Source of the DNA: Longimicrobiales bacterium
GTDB taxonomy: Bacteria; Gemmatimonadota; Gemmatimonadetes; Longimicrobiales; Gaopeijiaceae
DNA length: 18,137 nt
Assembly (NCBI GenBank): GCA_028280205.1
Contig: JANQME010000296.1
Location: forward strand, 1 to 18,137
Direction of reading: 5' to 3'
Shown: positions 1 through 6,297 of the stretch, one piece after another
Layout: each line of letters starts with the position of its first letter
Position numbering within the stretch: position 1 is the first letter of the stretch
The notes under the pieces: generated by a model
What the model saw: only the letters and a program-made list of their open reading frames with translations
What the model was told of the DNA's origin: nothing
Database searches by the model: none
Translations under genes and position numbers: made by a program

Positions 1-756
1 GTCTCCGAGTCCGTCCCGCTCGTCATGGTGGCGAACCTCAGCCGCTACGTCCCCGGGAAGGTCTGGCAGATCGCGGCTCTGGCCACCCTGGCGCACGGGC
101 GCGGCGTCGCCGCCTCGACCGCGACCGTGGCCGCGGTCCTCCTGCAGGGGATTGCCTTGGCCTCGGCGCTTCTCATCGGGATGGGTTCGTTGTGGACGCT
201 GGCCGCGGGCGCAGCGTGGCGGTGGGCCGTTCCGGCCGTGGTCTTGGGGACCGTGCTCGTCGGGCTCGTGCCGTCGGTCTTCCATGCCCTTACGTCGCTC
301 TGGTTCCGGCTCTCCCGCACGCCCGAGCCCGAAGCGCTGCGGCCGACGGACGCCTTCGGCTGGCTCGTGCTGGGCCTGGCGAACTGGATCGTCTACACGA
401 CGGCATTCTGGGTGCTCGTGCTCGGGCTGGGTCACGACGCGGCCTTCCTCGCCACGACCTCGGCCTTCGGTGCCGCGTACGTGGTCGGGTACGTGGCGAT
501 CTTCGCACCGGCCGGCCTCGGGGTCCGGGAAGCGTCGCTTCTCGCCCTCCTCGCTCCTCATCTCGGCCCCGCCACCGCGGGCGGAGTCGCCGTCATCGCG
601 CGCCTGTGGACGACCGGAGTCGAGATCGTGCCTGCGAGCGTCTTCTGGGCTCGGCACGTGACCCGCCCGGTGGAGCGGGGGTACGATGGCTCCGCGGCGG
701 AGCAGGGGGACAGCGAGCAGCCAGTCGGAGAAGGGGGCGAGCCCGTTCGTGGCTGA
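1..756 (+). CDS. Flippase-like / lysylphosphatidylglycerol synthase TM-region family membrane protein (5' truncated)
   Basis: Integral membrane protein of the YbhN/UPF0104 (LPG_synthase_TM) type. The frame is open back to base 1, so the true start lies outside the window and only the C-terminal part is seen. The visible part begins with the family-like motif NLSRYVPGKVWQ and then has about five to six hydrophobic segments. It ends with a cytoplasmic, charged tail after the FAPAGLGVREASLLALLAP segment, which is the other conserved stretch of this family. Relatives are linked to lipid or glycolipid translocation, but many have no assigned substrate. The downstream polyprenol-phosphate mannosyltransferase-like gene overlaps its last 8 bases, so both are probably cotranscribed, and a role in moving a lipid-linked product is plausible but inferred. 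The family call is fairly secure; the function is not. Confidence 0.75.
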   Translation, partial: VSESVPLVMVANLSRYVPGKVWQIAALATLAHGRGVAASTATVAAVLLQGIALASALLIGMGSLWTLAAGAAWRWAVPAVVLGTVLVGLVPSVFHALTSLWFRLSRTPEPEALRPTDAFGWLVLGLANWIVYTTAFWVLVLGLGHDAAFLATTSAFGAAYVVGYVAIFAPAGLGVREASLLALLAPHLGPATAGGVAVIARLWTTGVEIVPASVFWARHVTRPVERGYDGSAAEQGDSEQPVGEGGEPVRG

Positions 757-1477
757 CATCGAGCGCATCCTCGTCATCATCCCGACGTACGATGAGGCCG
801 AGAATCTGGCGAACATCGTCCCCCGCGTCCTCGAGCAGGACCCGCGCATCGACGTGCTGGTCGTCGACGACGCCTCGCCCGACGGTACCGGGGAGATCGC
901 CGACGGGCTGGCGGCCGACAGCGAACGGGTGAAGGTCTTGCACCGCGCGGGCAAGGACGGGCTGGGTCGCGCCTACCTCGCGGGCTTCCGCCTGGGGCTG
1001 TCGGAGGGCTACGACGTCCTCTTCGAGATGGACGCGGACTTCTCGCACCCGCCCGCCGCGCTCCCCGACCTGATCGCGGCCCTCGACGAGACGGATGTCG
1101 TGGTCGGCTCCCGCTACGTCGACGGCCGGGTCACGGTCGTGAACTGGCCCATGAGCCGTCTCCTCATCTCGTACTTCGGGAGCCGCTACGCGCGGACGAT
1201 CACGGGCATGCCGATCCGCGACGGGACGGGCGGCTTCAATGGCTGGCGCCGCGCGGTCCTCGAGAAGGTCGGCCTCGAACGGGTCCAGTCGAACGGGTAC
1301 GCCTTCCAGATCGAGCTGAAGTTCCGGGCGTGGCGGGCCGGGTTCCGGCTTGTCGAGCATCCGATCCTCTTCACCGAGCGGGGCTCGGGCGAGTCGAAGA
1401 TGTCCAAGCGCATCGTGCGCGAGGCCGTCTGGCGCGTCTGGTGGCTCCGGATCCAGGACCTCGTGGGCAGGCTGTGA
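749..1477 (+). CDS. Polyprenol-phosphate mannose synthase-like glycosyltransferase (GT2)
   Basis: A 242-residue GT-A fold glycosyltransferase of the dolichol/polyprenol-phosphate mannose synthase type. It would transfer a sugar from a nucleotide sugar to a lipid phosphate at the inner face of the membrane. The start is taken as GTG at 749, because the protein then opens with the expected ILVIIPTYDEAENL strand and an AGAAGGGGG ribosome binding site lies just upstream; an ATG at 686 would add 21 residues not typical of the family. Visible motifs are VVDDASPDGTG (Asp40-Asp41, nucleotide binding), the DAD metal-binding triad at 95-97, GTGGFNGWRR, and the C-terminal SNGYAFQIEL and GSGESKMS stretches. 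There is no C-terminal membrane domain, so this is the short soluble (Dpm1-like) form. It overlaps the upstream gene by 8 bases and the downstream methyltransferase by 4. The donor sugar cannot be read from sequence. Confidence 0.88.
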   Translation: MADIERILVIIPTYDEAENLANIVPRVLEQDPRIDVLVVDDASPDGTGEIADGLAADSERVKVLHRAGKDGLGRAYLAGFRLGLSEGYDVLFEMDADFSHPPAALPDLIAALDETDVVVGSRYVDGRVTVVNWPMSRLLISYFGSRYARTITGMPIRDGTGGFNGWRRAVLEKVGLERVQSNGYAFQIELKFRAWRAGFRLVEHPILFTERGSGESKMSKRIVREAVWRVWWLRIQDLVGRL

Positions 1478-2184
1478 CGGCCTCCGAACGGATCGGCCGG
1501 GAGTTCTACGACTCCACGGACTACTTCGAGGGGGCGCACCTCGTCGATCCCGAGAGCCCATTCCAGCGCTATCGGGTGCGCAAGGTCCTGGAGATCCACC
1601 AGCCGGGGCCCGGCGACCGCACCGTCGATCTCGGGTGTGGGTGGGGGACGTTCACCTTCGTGCTCGCCGATCGGGTGGACGCGGTCGTGGGCGTCGACTT
1701 CAGCGAGCGCTCGATCGCCTTCTGCGAGAAGCGCCTGGAAGAGGAGCCCCACCCGAACGTGCGCTTCCTGTGCGCCGACGCGGGGGCCACCGGACTCGAG
1801 GCCGAGGCGTGGGACGTCGTGCTGGCGGCGGATCTCTTCGAACACCTCTATCCCGACGATTCGGCCCGGGTGGCGCGCGAAGCCTTCCGCGTCTTGCGTC
1901 CGGGCGGACGGTTCGTGACGTGGACCCCGCATCGGGGCCACATTCTCGAGGTGATGAAGAATCGGAATCTCCTGCTGAAGCGCGACGTGAGCCACGTCGA
2001 TTACAAGTCGATGGCCGCGATGAAGCGTCTGCTCACCGACGCCGGCTTCGAGATCGAACGGGCGTACTACGCGGAGTCGCACGTGCCGGGGCTGCGCGTG
2101 CTCGAGCGCGCACTCCAGCCATTCGTGCCACTCCTGAGGCGGCGGATCGCCGTGCTCGGCCGCAAGCCGGCACCGCGAGGCTGA
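1474..2184 (+). CDS. Class I SAM-dependent methyltransferase
   Basis: A 236-residue Rossmann-fold methyltransferase. The start is the GTG at 1474, which overlaps the preceding stop in a GTGA arrangement typical of translational coupling. Motif I is VDLGCGWG at about residues 51-58, followed by the acidic ribose-binding strand VVGVDFS, then DVVLAADLFEHL (motif IV) and the VLRPGGRFVTWTP strand. This is the Methyltransf_11/25 pattern. The C-terminal third lacks recognisable substrate-defining features. Its position directly after a lipid-sugar synthase and a flippase-like protein hints at a small glycolipid or saccharide methylation step, but that is inference from neighbours only. Confidence 0.85.
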   Translation: MTASERIGREFYDSTDYFEGAHLVDPESPFQRYRVRKVLEIHQPGPGDRTVDLGCGWGTFTFVLADRVDAVVGVDFSERSIAFCEKRLEEEPHPNVRFLCADAGATGLEAEAWDVVLAADLFEHLYPDDSARVAREAFRVLRPGGRFVTWTPHRGHILEVMKNRNLLLKRDVSHVDYKSMAAMKRLLTDAGFEIERAYYAESHVPGLRVLERALQPFVPLLRRRIAVLGRKPAPRG

Positions 2185-2191
2185 GCGCTTC

Positions 2192-2710
2192 ATGGGTTGG
2201 GAGATCGAACGCCGCTTCCTCGTGCGCGTCGACGACACCGTCTGGTTCCGGCTGGGGGAGGGCTACCCGCTACGCCAGGGGTATGTCCGGAACGGGAATC
2301 CCTCCGTGCGGATTCGCACCGGCGAGCCGAGGGGCGCGGTCCTCACCTCGAAGAGCGGTTCAGGGATCCGACGGGAGGAGCACGAGACGATCGTCCCGGA
2401 CGAGATCGCCGAGGCGTTGTTCAAGGCGGCGGACGACCGGGTGATCGAGAAGGTGCGCTGGAAGCTCGGGCCGTGGGAGCTCGACCGCTTCCTCGGACCG
2501 CTCGAGGGACTCGCGCTGCTCGAGATCGAGCTGGAGTCCGAGGACGAATCGCTGCCGGAGCCGCCGGCCGACGTTCATGTACTGCGTGAAGTCACAGACG
2601 ATAAACGGTTTGTCAGCGGTAGATTGGCACGGATGTCGCCCAAGAAACAGCGCAAGCTGGTCAAGAAGGCGTACAAGGAAGTGAAGGGGTGGAAGGGGCT
2701 CTCCGACTGA
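2192..2710 (+). CDS. CYTH domain protein
   Basis: A 172-residue protein whose N-terminus carries the diagnostic EIERRFLV signature (residues 4-11; the ExExK/R element) of the CYTH fold (CyaB adenylate cyclase / thiamine triphosphatase / inorganic triphosphatase). Further alternating charged strands typical of the triphosphate tunnel follow: SVRIR, AVLTSKSG, EVTDDKRFV. The family binds triphosphates with divalent metal; members hydrolyse tripolyphosphate or nucleoside triphosphates, or are uncharacterised. The length fits a stand-alone CYTH protein without a CHAD domain. It begins 7 bases after the methyltransferase stop. The C-terminal 25 residues are lysine-rich (KKQRKLVKKAYKEVKGWK), and the last 22 bases also encode the start of rlpA in another frame. 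Exact substrate unknown. Confidence 0.85.
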   Translation: MGWEIERRFLVRVDDTVWFRLGEGYPLRQGYVRNGNPSVRIRTGEPRGAVLTSKSGSGIRREEHETIVPDEIAEALFKAADDRVIEKVRWKLGPWELDRFLGPLEGLALLEIELESEDESLPEPPADVHVLREVTDDKRFVSGRLARMSPKKQRKLVKKAYKEVKGWKGLSD

Positions 2711-3228
2711 TCCGCCCGTCGCTCGCCGCAGCTGCGATCGGCCTCGTGGGCTGCACGATGATCGGCTCGCCCGGGCTCGAGGGCCGCGGCGACCGCCCGG
2801 CACCGCCCGTATCCGGAACGCCGACGGCCGAGCCCCCCAGCCGGGGCGGCAACATGGTCGAGTACCGCCAGAGCGGGCGCACCTACCGCGTCCTGGAAAG
2901 CTCGCGCGGCTACGACGAGCGGGGGATCGCGTCGTGGTACGGGGAAGCCTTCCACGGCCGACCCACGAGCAGCGGAGAGCCGTTCGACATGTATGCGGTG
3001 TCCGCGGCGCACCGGACGCTGCCGCTGCCGTCCTGGGTGCGCGTGACGAATCTGGCGAACGGCCGGACGCTGCTGATCCGGGTCAACGATCGCGGGCCGT
3101 TCTCCGACCCCGACCGCCGCATCATCGACGTTTCCTACGAGGCGGCGCGACAGCTCGGGATGGTCGGCACCGGCACCGCGCCGGTCCGGGTGGAGGCGGT
3201 GGAGCCGTGGCAGTCCCGGGTCCGGTAG
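2689..3228 (+). CDS. rlpA: RlpA family septal lipoprotein (DPBB domain)
   Basis: A 179-residue lipoprotein of the rare lipoprotein A family. In some bacteria members act as lytic transglycosylases that cut denuded glycan strands at the division septum. The GTG start at 2689 gives a basic n-region, a hydrophobic stretch and a lipobox (GLVGC) with the acylated cysteine at residue 22. The double-psi beta-barrel follows from about residue 77 to 172: GIASWYGEAFHGRPTSSGE, AAHRTLPLP and RVNDRGPF. Glu86 and Asp134 align with the catalytic pair proposed for Pseudomonas RlpA (family knowledge). There is no C-terminal SPOR domain, so septal recruitment, if any, must work otherwise. The start lies inside the CYTH gene (22-base overlap), so translation is probably coupled. 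It is the last gene before the convergent gap that holds the dif site. Confidence 0.88.
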   Translation: MEGALRLIRPSLAAAAIGLVGCTMIGSPGLEGRGDRPAPPVSGTPTAEPPSRGGNMVEYRQSGRTYRVLESSRGYDERGIASWYGEAFHGRPTSSGEPFDMYAVSAAHRTLPLPSWVRVTNLANGRTLLIRVNDRGPFSDPDRRIIDVSYEAARQLGMVGTGTAPVRVEAVEPWQSRVR

Positions 3229-3261
3229 GGGGCTACAGGGGGCTGACCCTCTCCGCCGGCA

Positions 3262-3296
3262 CAGCGTCTGAGGGCACGCTGGGGGCACGTCCCCCA
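3262..3296. terminator. Two adjacent hairpins after rlpA, possible terminator
   Basis: CAGCGT (3262-3267) pairs with ACGCTG (3276-3281) across an 8-base loop. Directly after it, TGGGGG (3280-3285) pairs with CCCCCA (3291-3296) across CACGT. The two stems share bases 3280-3281, so they are alternative or tightly stacked structures. They sit 33 bases past the rlpA stop in the convergent gap and could stop transcription before it crosses dif. There is no T-rich tail, so classical intrinsic termination is not certain. Confidence 0.35.
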
Positions 3297-3306
3297 TGTA
3301 TCACGT

Positions 3307-3334
3307 ACCTAACATAATATACATTATACGAAGT
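3307..3334 (-). other. dif: dif site: XerC/XerD chromosome dimer resolution site
   Basis: Read on the minus strand, this 28-bp element has an 11-bp XerC-side arm ACTTCGTATAA (3334-3324), the 6-bp centre TGTATA (3323-3318) and an 11-bp XerD-side arm TTATGTTAGGT (3317-3307). Compared with the E. coli dif sequence as I remember it, 22 of 28 positions agree, including an uninterrupted run of 18 that covers the end of the XerC arm, the whole centre and most of the XerD arm. The arms form the imperfect inverted repeat expected for two recombinases. It is the most AT-rich patch in the GC-rich window and lies in a noncoding gap between convergent genes. XerC and XerD, activated by FtsK at the septum, recombine this site to resolve chromosome dimers. 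It also marks the replication terminus. A phage- or plasmid-borne Xer site is possible, but nothing nearby looks mobile. Confidence 0.92.
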
Positions 3335-3411
3335 GGCCCCAGGAGAGGAGCGTAGTGCTGGCGAAAGCGCCGTGAGTGCGCCGGATGCCCTCGCTATGCC
3401 CCCACTCCCCG

Positions 3412-4110
3412 TCAGGAGGCGGTGGTCCGGAGCTCCTGGATGCGCATCTGCAGTGTCCCACGCCCCGGGTCGTTCTCCTCCAGCTCGCCGAGAGCGCGCT
3501 CGTAGAGCTCGATCGCGCCGGAGGTGTCGCCCCGGGCGGCACGGATCCGTGCCGCGGAGTCGAGCGCGGCCTGAACCTGGAAGGAGAGGTCCGAGCGGTT
3601 GGCGATATCGAGGTAGGTCTCCTCCGCCTCGTCGAGCCGTCCCTCCTGCTCGTACGCCGCTGCCAGGAGCGCCGCGCCCTGGAACTCGATCGGACGGTTC
3701 GGCGACGAACCGAGCGGCCCGAGGACCGCGAGGGCCTGTTGGGGTTCTCCGGACTCCAGATACAGCTCGCCGAGGACGAGCCGCGCTTCGCCCTCGTAGG
3801 CGGTGCCCCCGAACTGGTCCAGAAAGGTCGCCAGATCGATCTTCGCGCCCTCGACATCGTTGATCGCGATCGACTGATGGATCATCTCGAGGCGCTCCGC
3901 CGCCTGGTCGCGCAGGTCGGCGCGGAAGCTCCGGTAGTAGAGCCCGCCAGCCACGAGAATTACGGTCACGACGCCGAGGACGGTCAGGAGCTGCTGGTTC
4001 TGTTTCGCCCAACCGCTGACGTCGAGAATCCGTGCGATGAACGCGTCGTCGGCTTCCCCGCCCGAGGCGCGCTGAGAGGCCCGACGGGCCCCGGGATGGC
4101 GCTGCGACAT
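3412..4110 (-). CDS. TPR-containing, single-TM membrane protein (YfgM/TPR_21-like)
   Basis: A 232-residue protein. It has a basic, disordered N-terminus (residues 1-35), one transmembrane helix at about 41-58 (LLTVLGVVTVILVAGGLYY), and a periplasmic part made of tetratricopeptide-like helical pairs. Examples of the repeats are AYEGEARLVLGELYLESGEPQQAL, EFQGAALLAAAYEQEGRLDEAE and AIELYERALGELEE. This layout matches the YfgM-like (TPR_21) family, whose E. coli member is an ancillary Sec-translocon/envelope chaperone partner. The ATG at 4110 is preceded by AGGAAGAG. It lies 62 bases downstream of the Crp/Fnr-type gene on the same strand and may be read from the same transcript. Its stop faces rlpA across the dif gap. 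The exact role here is inferred. Confidence 0.75.
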   Translation of the reverse strand: MSQRHPGARRASQRASGGEADDAFIARILDVSGWAKQNQQLLTVLGVVTVILVAGGLYYRSFRADLRDQAAERLEMIHQSIAINDVEGAKIDLATFLDQFGGTAYEGEARLVLGELYLESGEPQQALAVLGPLGSSPNRPIEFQGAALLAAAYEQEGRLDEAEETYLDIANRSDLSFQVQAALDSAARIRAARGDTSGAIELYERALGELEENDPGRGTLQMRIQELRTTAS

Positions 4111-4172
4111 GCTCTTCCTGCGTTGGGATGGCGCGGCGATCCGCCGCTGGTGCAGCTTCGAAAGCTAGACGG

Positions 4173-4850
4173 TCACTCCTCGCGGTGGTACCCCGCGAGG
4201 ACCCGAAGCTCCGCCGGGCGTCGCAGGGTGAAGCGGTGGTCGTCCGTCACCCCGATCACCCCGTCGTAGATCCAGTCGTTGAGGAGCGTGGTGACCGTCG
4301 CGCGGTGTGCCCCGGCGAGGTCGGCGAGCACCTGATGGGTGAGCCGCTCCGAGAGCTCCATCCCCCGACCCGAAGGCTCCCCGCAGCGGGCGCCGACGTC
4401 GATCAGGACCTCGGCGAGCCGCTGAGCGGCCGTGGGGCCGTGTGATCCCCCTTGCGCATGCCGGAGCCGATGAAGCTCCCGCTCCTGCCCCTCCAGATAC
4501 GCGTCGAGGCTCCGCTTCGCGGTCTTGAGCCCGTGCAGGAACGCCGTCTTCGGCAGCGGGCACACGACGGCCGTGGCGCCCGCCACCGCCCCGTAGCGGC
4601 GGTGGCCCTCCGTGAACGCCTCGTCCCCGAAGGTCTCCCAGGGAACCGCGATCGAGACCGTGCGCTCGCGGCGGCCGCGCTCCATTCCCGGCAGAACGAG
4701 TCGCACGTAGCCGCTGTGTACGAGCCAGATCTCGCGGGCCGGGTCGCCCGGAGAGTAGAGCCACCGGCCCTTCACGAGCCGGACCGGCTCGGCCTTCTTC
4801 ACCAGCCGGTAGAGCTTGCGATCCCGCGGCGGGTCGAGTCGGAACGGCAC
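4173..4850 (-). CDS. Crp/Fnr family transcriptional regulator
   Basis: A 225-residue regulator. An N-terminal cyclic-nucleotide-binding-like beta-barrel (about 20-115; RLVKGRWLYSPGDPAREIWLVHSGYVRLV) is followed by a long dimer helix (about 108-132) and a winged helix-turn-helix (about 165-210; LTHQVLADLAGAHRATVTTLLNDW as the recognition region). The barrel does not show the phosphate-binding Arg-Ser pair of true cAMP receptors, nor the N-terminal cysteine cluster of Fnr, so the ligand is unknown. GTG at 4850 is the chosen start; a GAGGGGGG ribosome-binding stretch lies 7 bases upstream. It begins 12 bases after the MFS stop, so the transporter and regulator are very likely cotranscribed, and the regulator may control that transporter. 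Confidence 0.88.
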   Translation of the reverse strand: MPFRLDPPRDRKLYRLVKKAEPVRLVKGRWLYSPGDPAREIWLVHSGYVRLVLPGMERGRRERTVSIAVPWETFGDEAFTEGHRRYGAVAGATAVVCPLPKTAFLHGLKTAKRSLDAYLEGQERELHRLRHAQGGSHGPTAAQRLAEVLIDVGARCGEPSGRGMELSERLTHQVLADLAGAHRATVTTLLNDWIYDGVIGVTDDHRFTLRRPAELRVLAGYHREE

Positions 4851-4862
4851 GCGATTCCCCCC

Positions 4863-6131
4863 TCAGTCACCCAGGGCGGGTACGGCCGGCCCGATCGGGC
4901 CGGAAGCCTCATCGCCCCCTTCCCCGCTCTCCGCCCGCGCGAGGCTCGGGTGGAGCGCCAGGGCGGCGCCGAGGAGCGCGAGGGGCACGCTCGCGAGGGT
5001 CGCCGGCACTGCGCCGACCAGGTCGGCGCCGACCCCGGTGACGAGGACGCCCGCGGAGCCGGTCGCCCAGGCGAGGCCCATCACGATCCCCGAGCTGAAA
5101 CCCGTGCCCGACGGCACGAGCTCCTGCGCCATCACGACGACCGCGGGAAGCGTGGCCATCCCGAGGATGCCGGCCACGGCGGCCGCGACGAGGCCCACTG
5201 CGCCGTGCGGCGCGACGACGACCGCGATCAGGTGCGTGGGCACGGTCCAGAAGCACAGGTGCGCCAGGAGGCGTCGCCGATCGACCCGATCGGCCAGAAC
5301 CCCGCCGAGGATCGTCCCGAACGACTGAGCTCCGAGGTATGCGGTGAGCACCAGGGCGCCACGCGCCTCGCTCCCGCCGAGCTCCGCCACGATGATCGGC
5401 TCCATCGTCAGGAAGACCCGCTGAACGAACGCCATCACCGCGCTCACGCCGAAGAGGAGCCCCAGCGGTCCCCGGAGCTGTCCGAGTACCTCGCGCGGCG
5501 TCGGCGGGCGGGCGGTGCTCACGTCGGCGCGCCCTGCCGGCAGCGCGAGGAAGACGAGCGGCGCGCAGGCGAGGGCGGGCAGCATCGCGATCCACATCCC
5601 CTCCAGTCCGCGGCTCTGCACGAGGGCGACCGCGAGGACCGGACCGATCGCGAAGCCGACCGAGCCGAAGAATGCGAAGAGCGAGTAGCGCACCCCGCCT
5701 CCCCGTCCTTCCGAGAGGCGCACCGCGTACGACGCTCCGGGCGGGTGGAAGGCCGCGCTCCCGATCCCACCGACGACGAGGAGCGCCGTGAGCGTCCAGA
5801 AACCCGGCGCCCACCCGAGGAGGGAGACGAAGACGCCGCCCACCACCGGTCCGAGCACGGCGAAGGTACGACGGCCGAAGCGGTCCGACAGATACCCGAA
5901 GAGCGGCTGCGGCAGCGAGGACGCGATCGAGAAGGCGACCGCCAGCGTGGCCGCGAGCGCGATGGACAGCCCGAGCTCGCCCATGATGCGCGGCAGCAGC
6001 GGGAGCACGAACGACGCGTAGACGTCGTTGATCATGTGCGCGCACGCGACGACGAGCGCGAGACCGAGGGCGGACCGAGAGGAGCCGCCCGTCGGGGTCG
6101 TAGCCAGAGCCTGTGCGGTCGGAGGCTGCAC
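4863..6131 (-). CDS. MFS transporter, fosmidomycin-resistance (Fsr)-like
   Basis: A 422-residue, 12-helix major facilitator. The best start is GTG at 6131, with GAGGAG 9 bases upstream; it gives a protein that begins about 20 residues before the first helix. A longer in-frame reading back to 6401 would run into the divergent gamma-glutamyltransferase gene and adds only low-complexity arginine-rich residues. Helix 1 (LALVVACAHMINDVYASFVLPLLPRIMGELGLS) is typical of the Fsr-like subfamily, and the loop 2-3 motif GYLSDRFGRR is the MFS signature. A second-half copy, GGVLADRVDRRR, is also present. Members export small drugs or metabolites by proton antiport; the substrate here is not readable. Downstream, 12 bases away, is a Crp/Fnr-type regulator that may respond to the same compound. 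Confidence 0.85.
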   Translation of the reverse strand: MQPPTAQALATTPTGGSSRSALGLALVVACAHMINDVYASFVLPLLPRIMGELGLSIALAATLAVAFSIASSLPQPLFGYLSDRFGRRTFAVLGPVVGGVFVSLLGWAPGFWTLTALLVVGGIGSAAFHPPGASYAVRLSEGRGGGVRYSLFAFFGSVGFAIGPVLAVALVQSRGLEGMWIAMLPALACAPLVFLALPAGRADVSTARPPTPREVLGQLRGPLGLLFGVSAVMAFVQRVFLTMEPIIVAELGGSEARGALVLTAYLGAQSFGTILGGVLADRVDRRRLLAHLCFWTVPTHLIAVVVAPHGAVGLVAAAVAGILGMATLPAVVVMAQELVPSGTGFSSGIVMGLAWATGSAGVLVTGVGADLVGAVPATLASVPLALLGAALALHPSLARAESGEGGDEASGPIGPAVPALGD

Positions 6132-6201
6132 GACGCCGGGCTCCTCGGATCGGGTGGGTGCGGGCCGCGCTCGTCCGTGAAGCGGCCGGGCGAGGACGGG
6201 T

Positions 6202-6230
6202 AGGATAACGGCCGAGGCGCCCGCTCCCAA
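6202..6230 (-). promoter_or_regulatory. Putative sigma70-type promoter for the MFS-regulator operon
   Basis: On the minus strand TTGGGA (6230-6225), a 17-base spacer and TATCCT (6207-6202) match the -35 and -10 hexamers at four of six positions each. The -10 would start transcription about 65 bases before the GTG at 6131. The same small AT-containing patch reads TAGGAT on the plus strand (6201-6206) and could serve the divergent ggt gene. The match is weak and unproven. Confidence 0.3.
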
Positions 6231-6297
6231 CGTCCACTGGCGCGCCAACCGGGGCGACCGCAACGTGTCTCTCCCGCTCCCTCCATGCCGGATCGTG

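Noticed and set aside
3319..3334. A 16-base identity to one half of the phage P1 loxP site
   Set aside because: The match covers only one arm plus part of the spacer; the second arm does not fit. The full 28 bases fit the dif pattern far better, and Cre and Xer sites share similar arm sequence by family relation or chance.
4153..4165. AGCTT/AAGCT inverted repeat between the regulator and TPR genes
   Set aside because: A 5-bp stem with a 3-base loop, no terminator or operator features; too weak to call.
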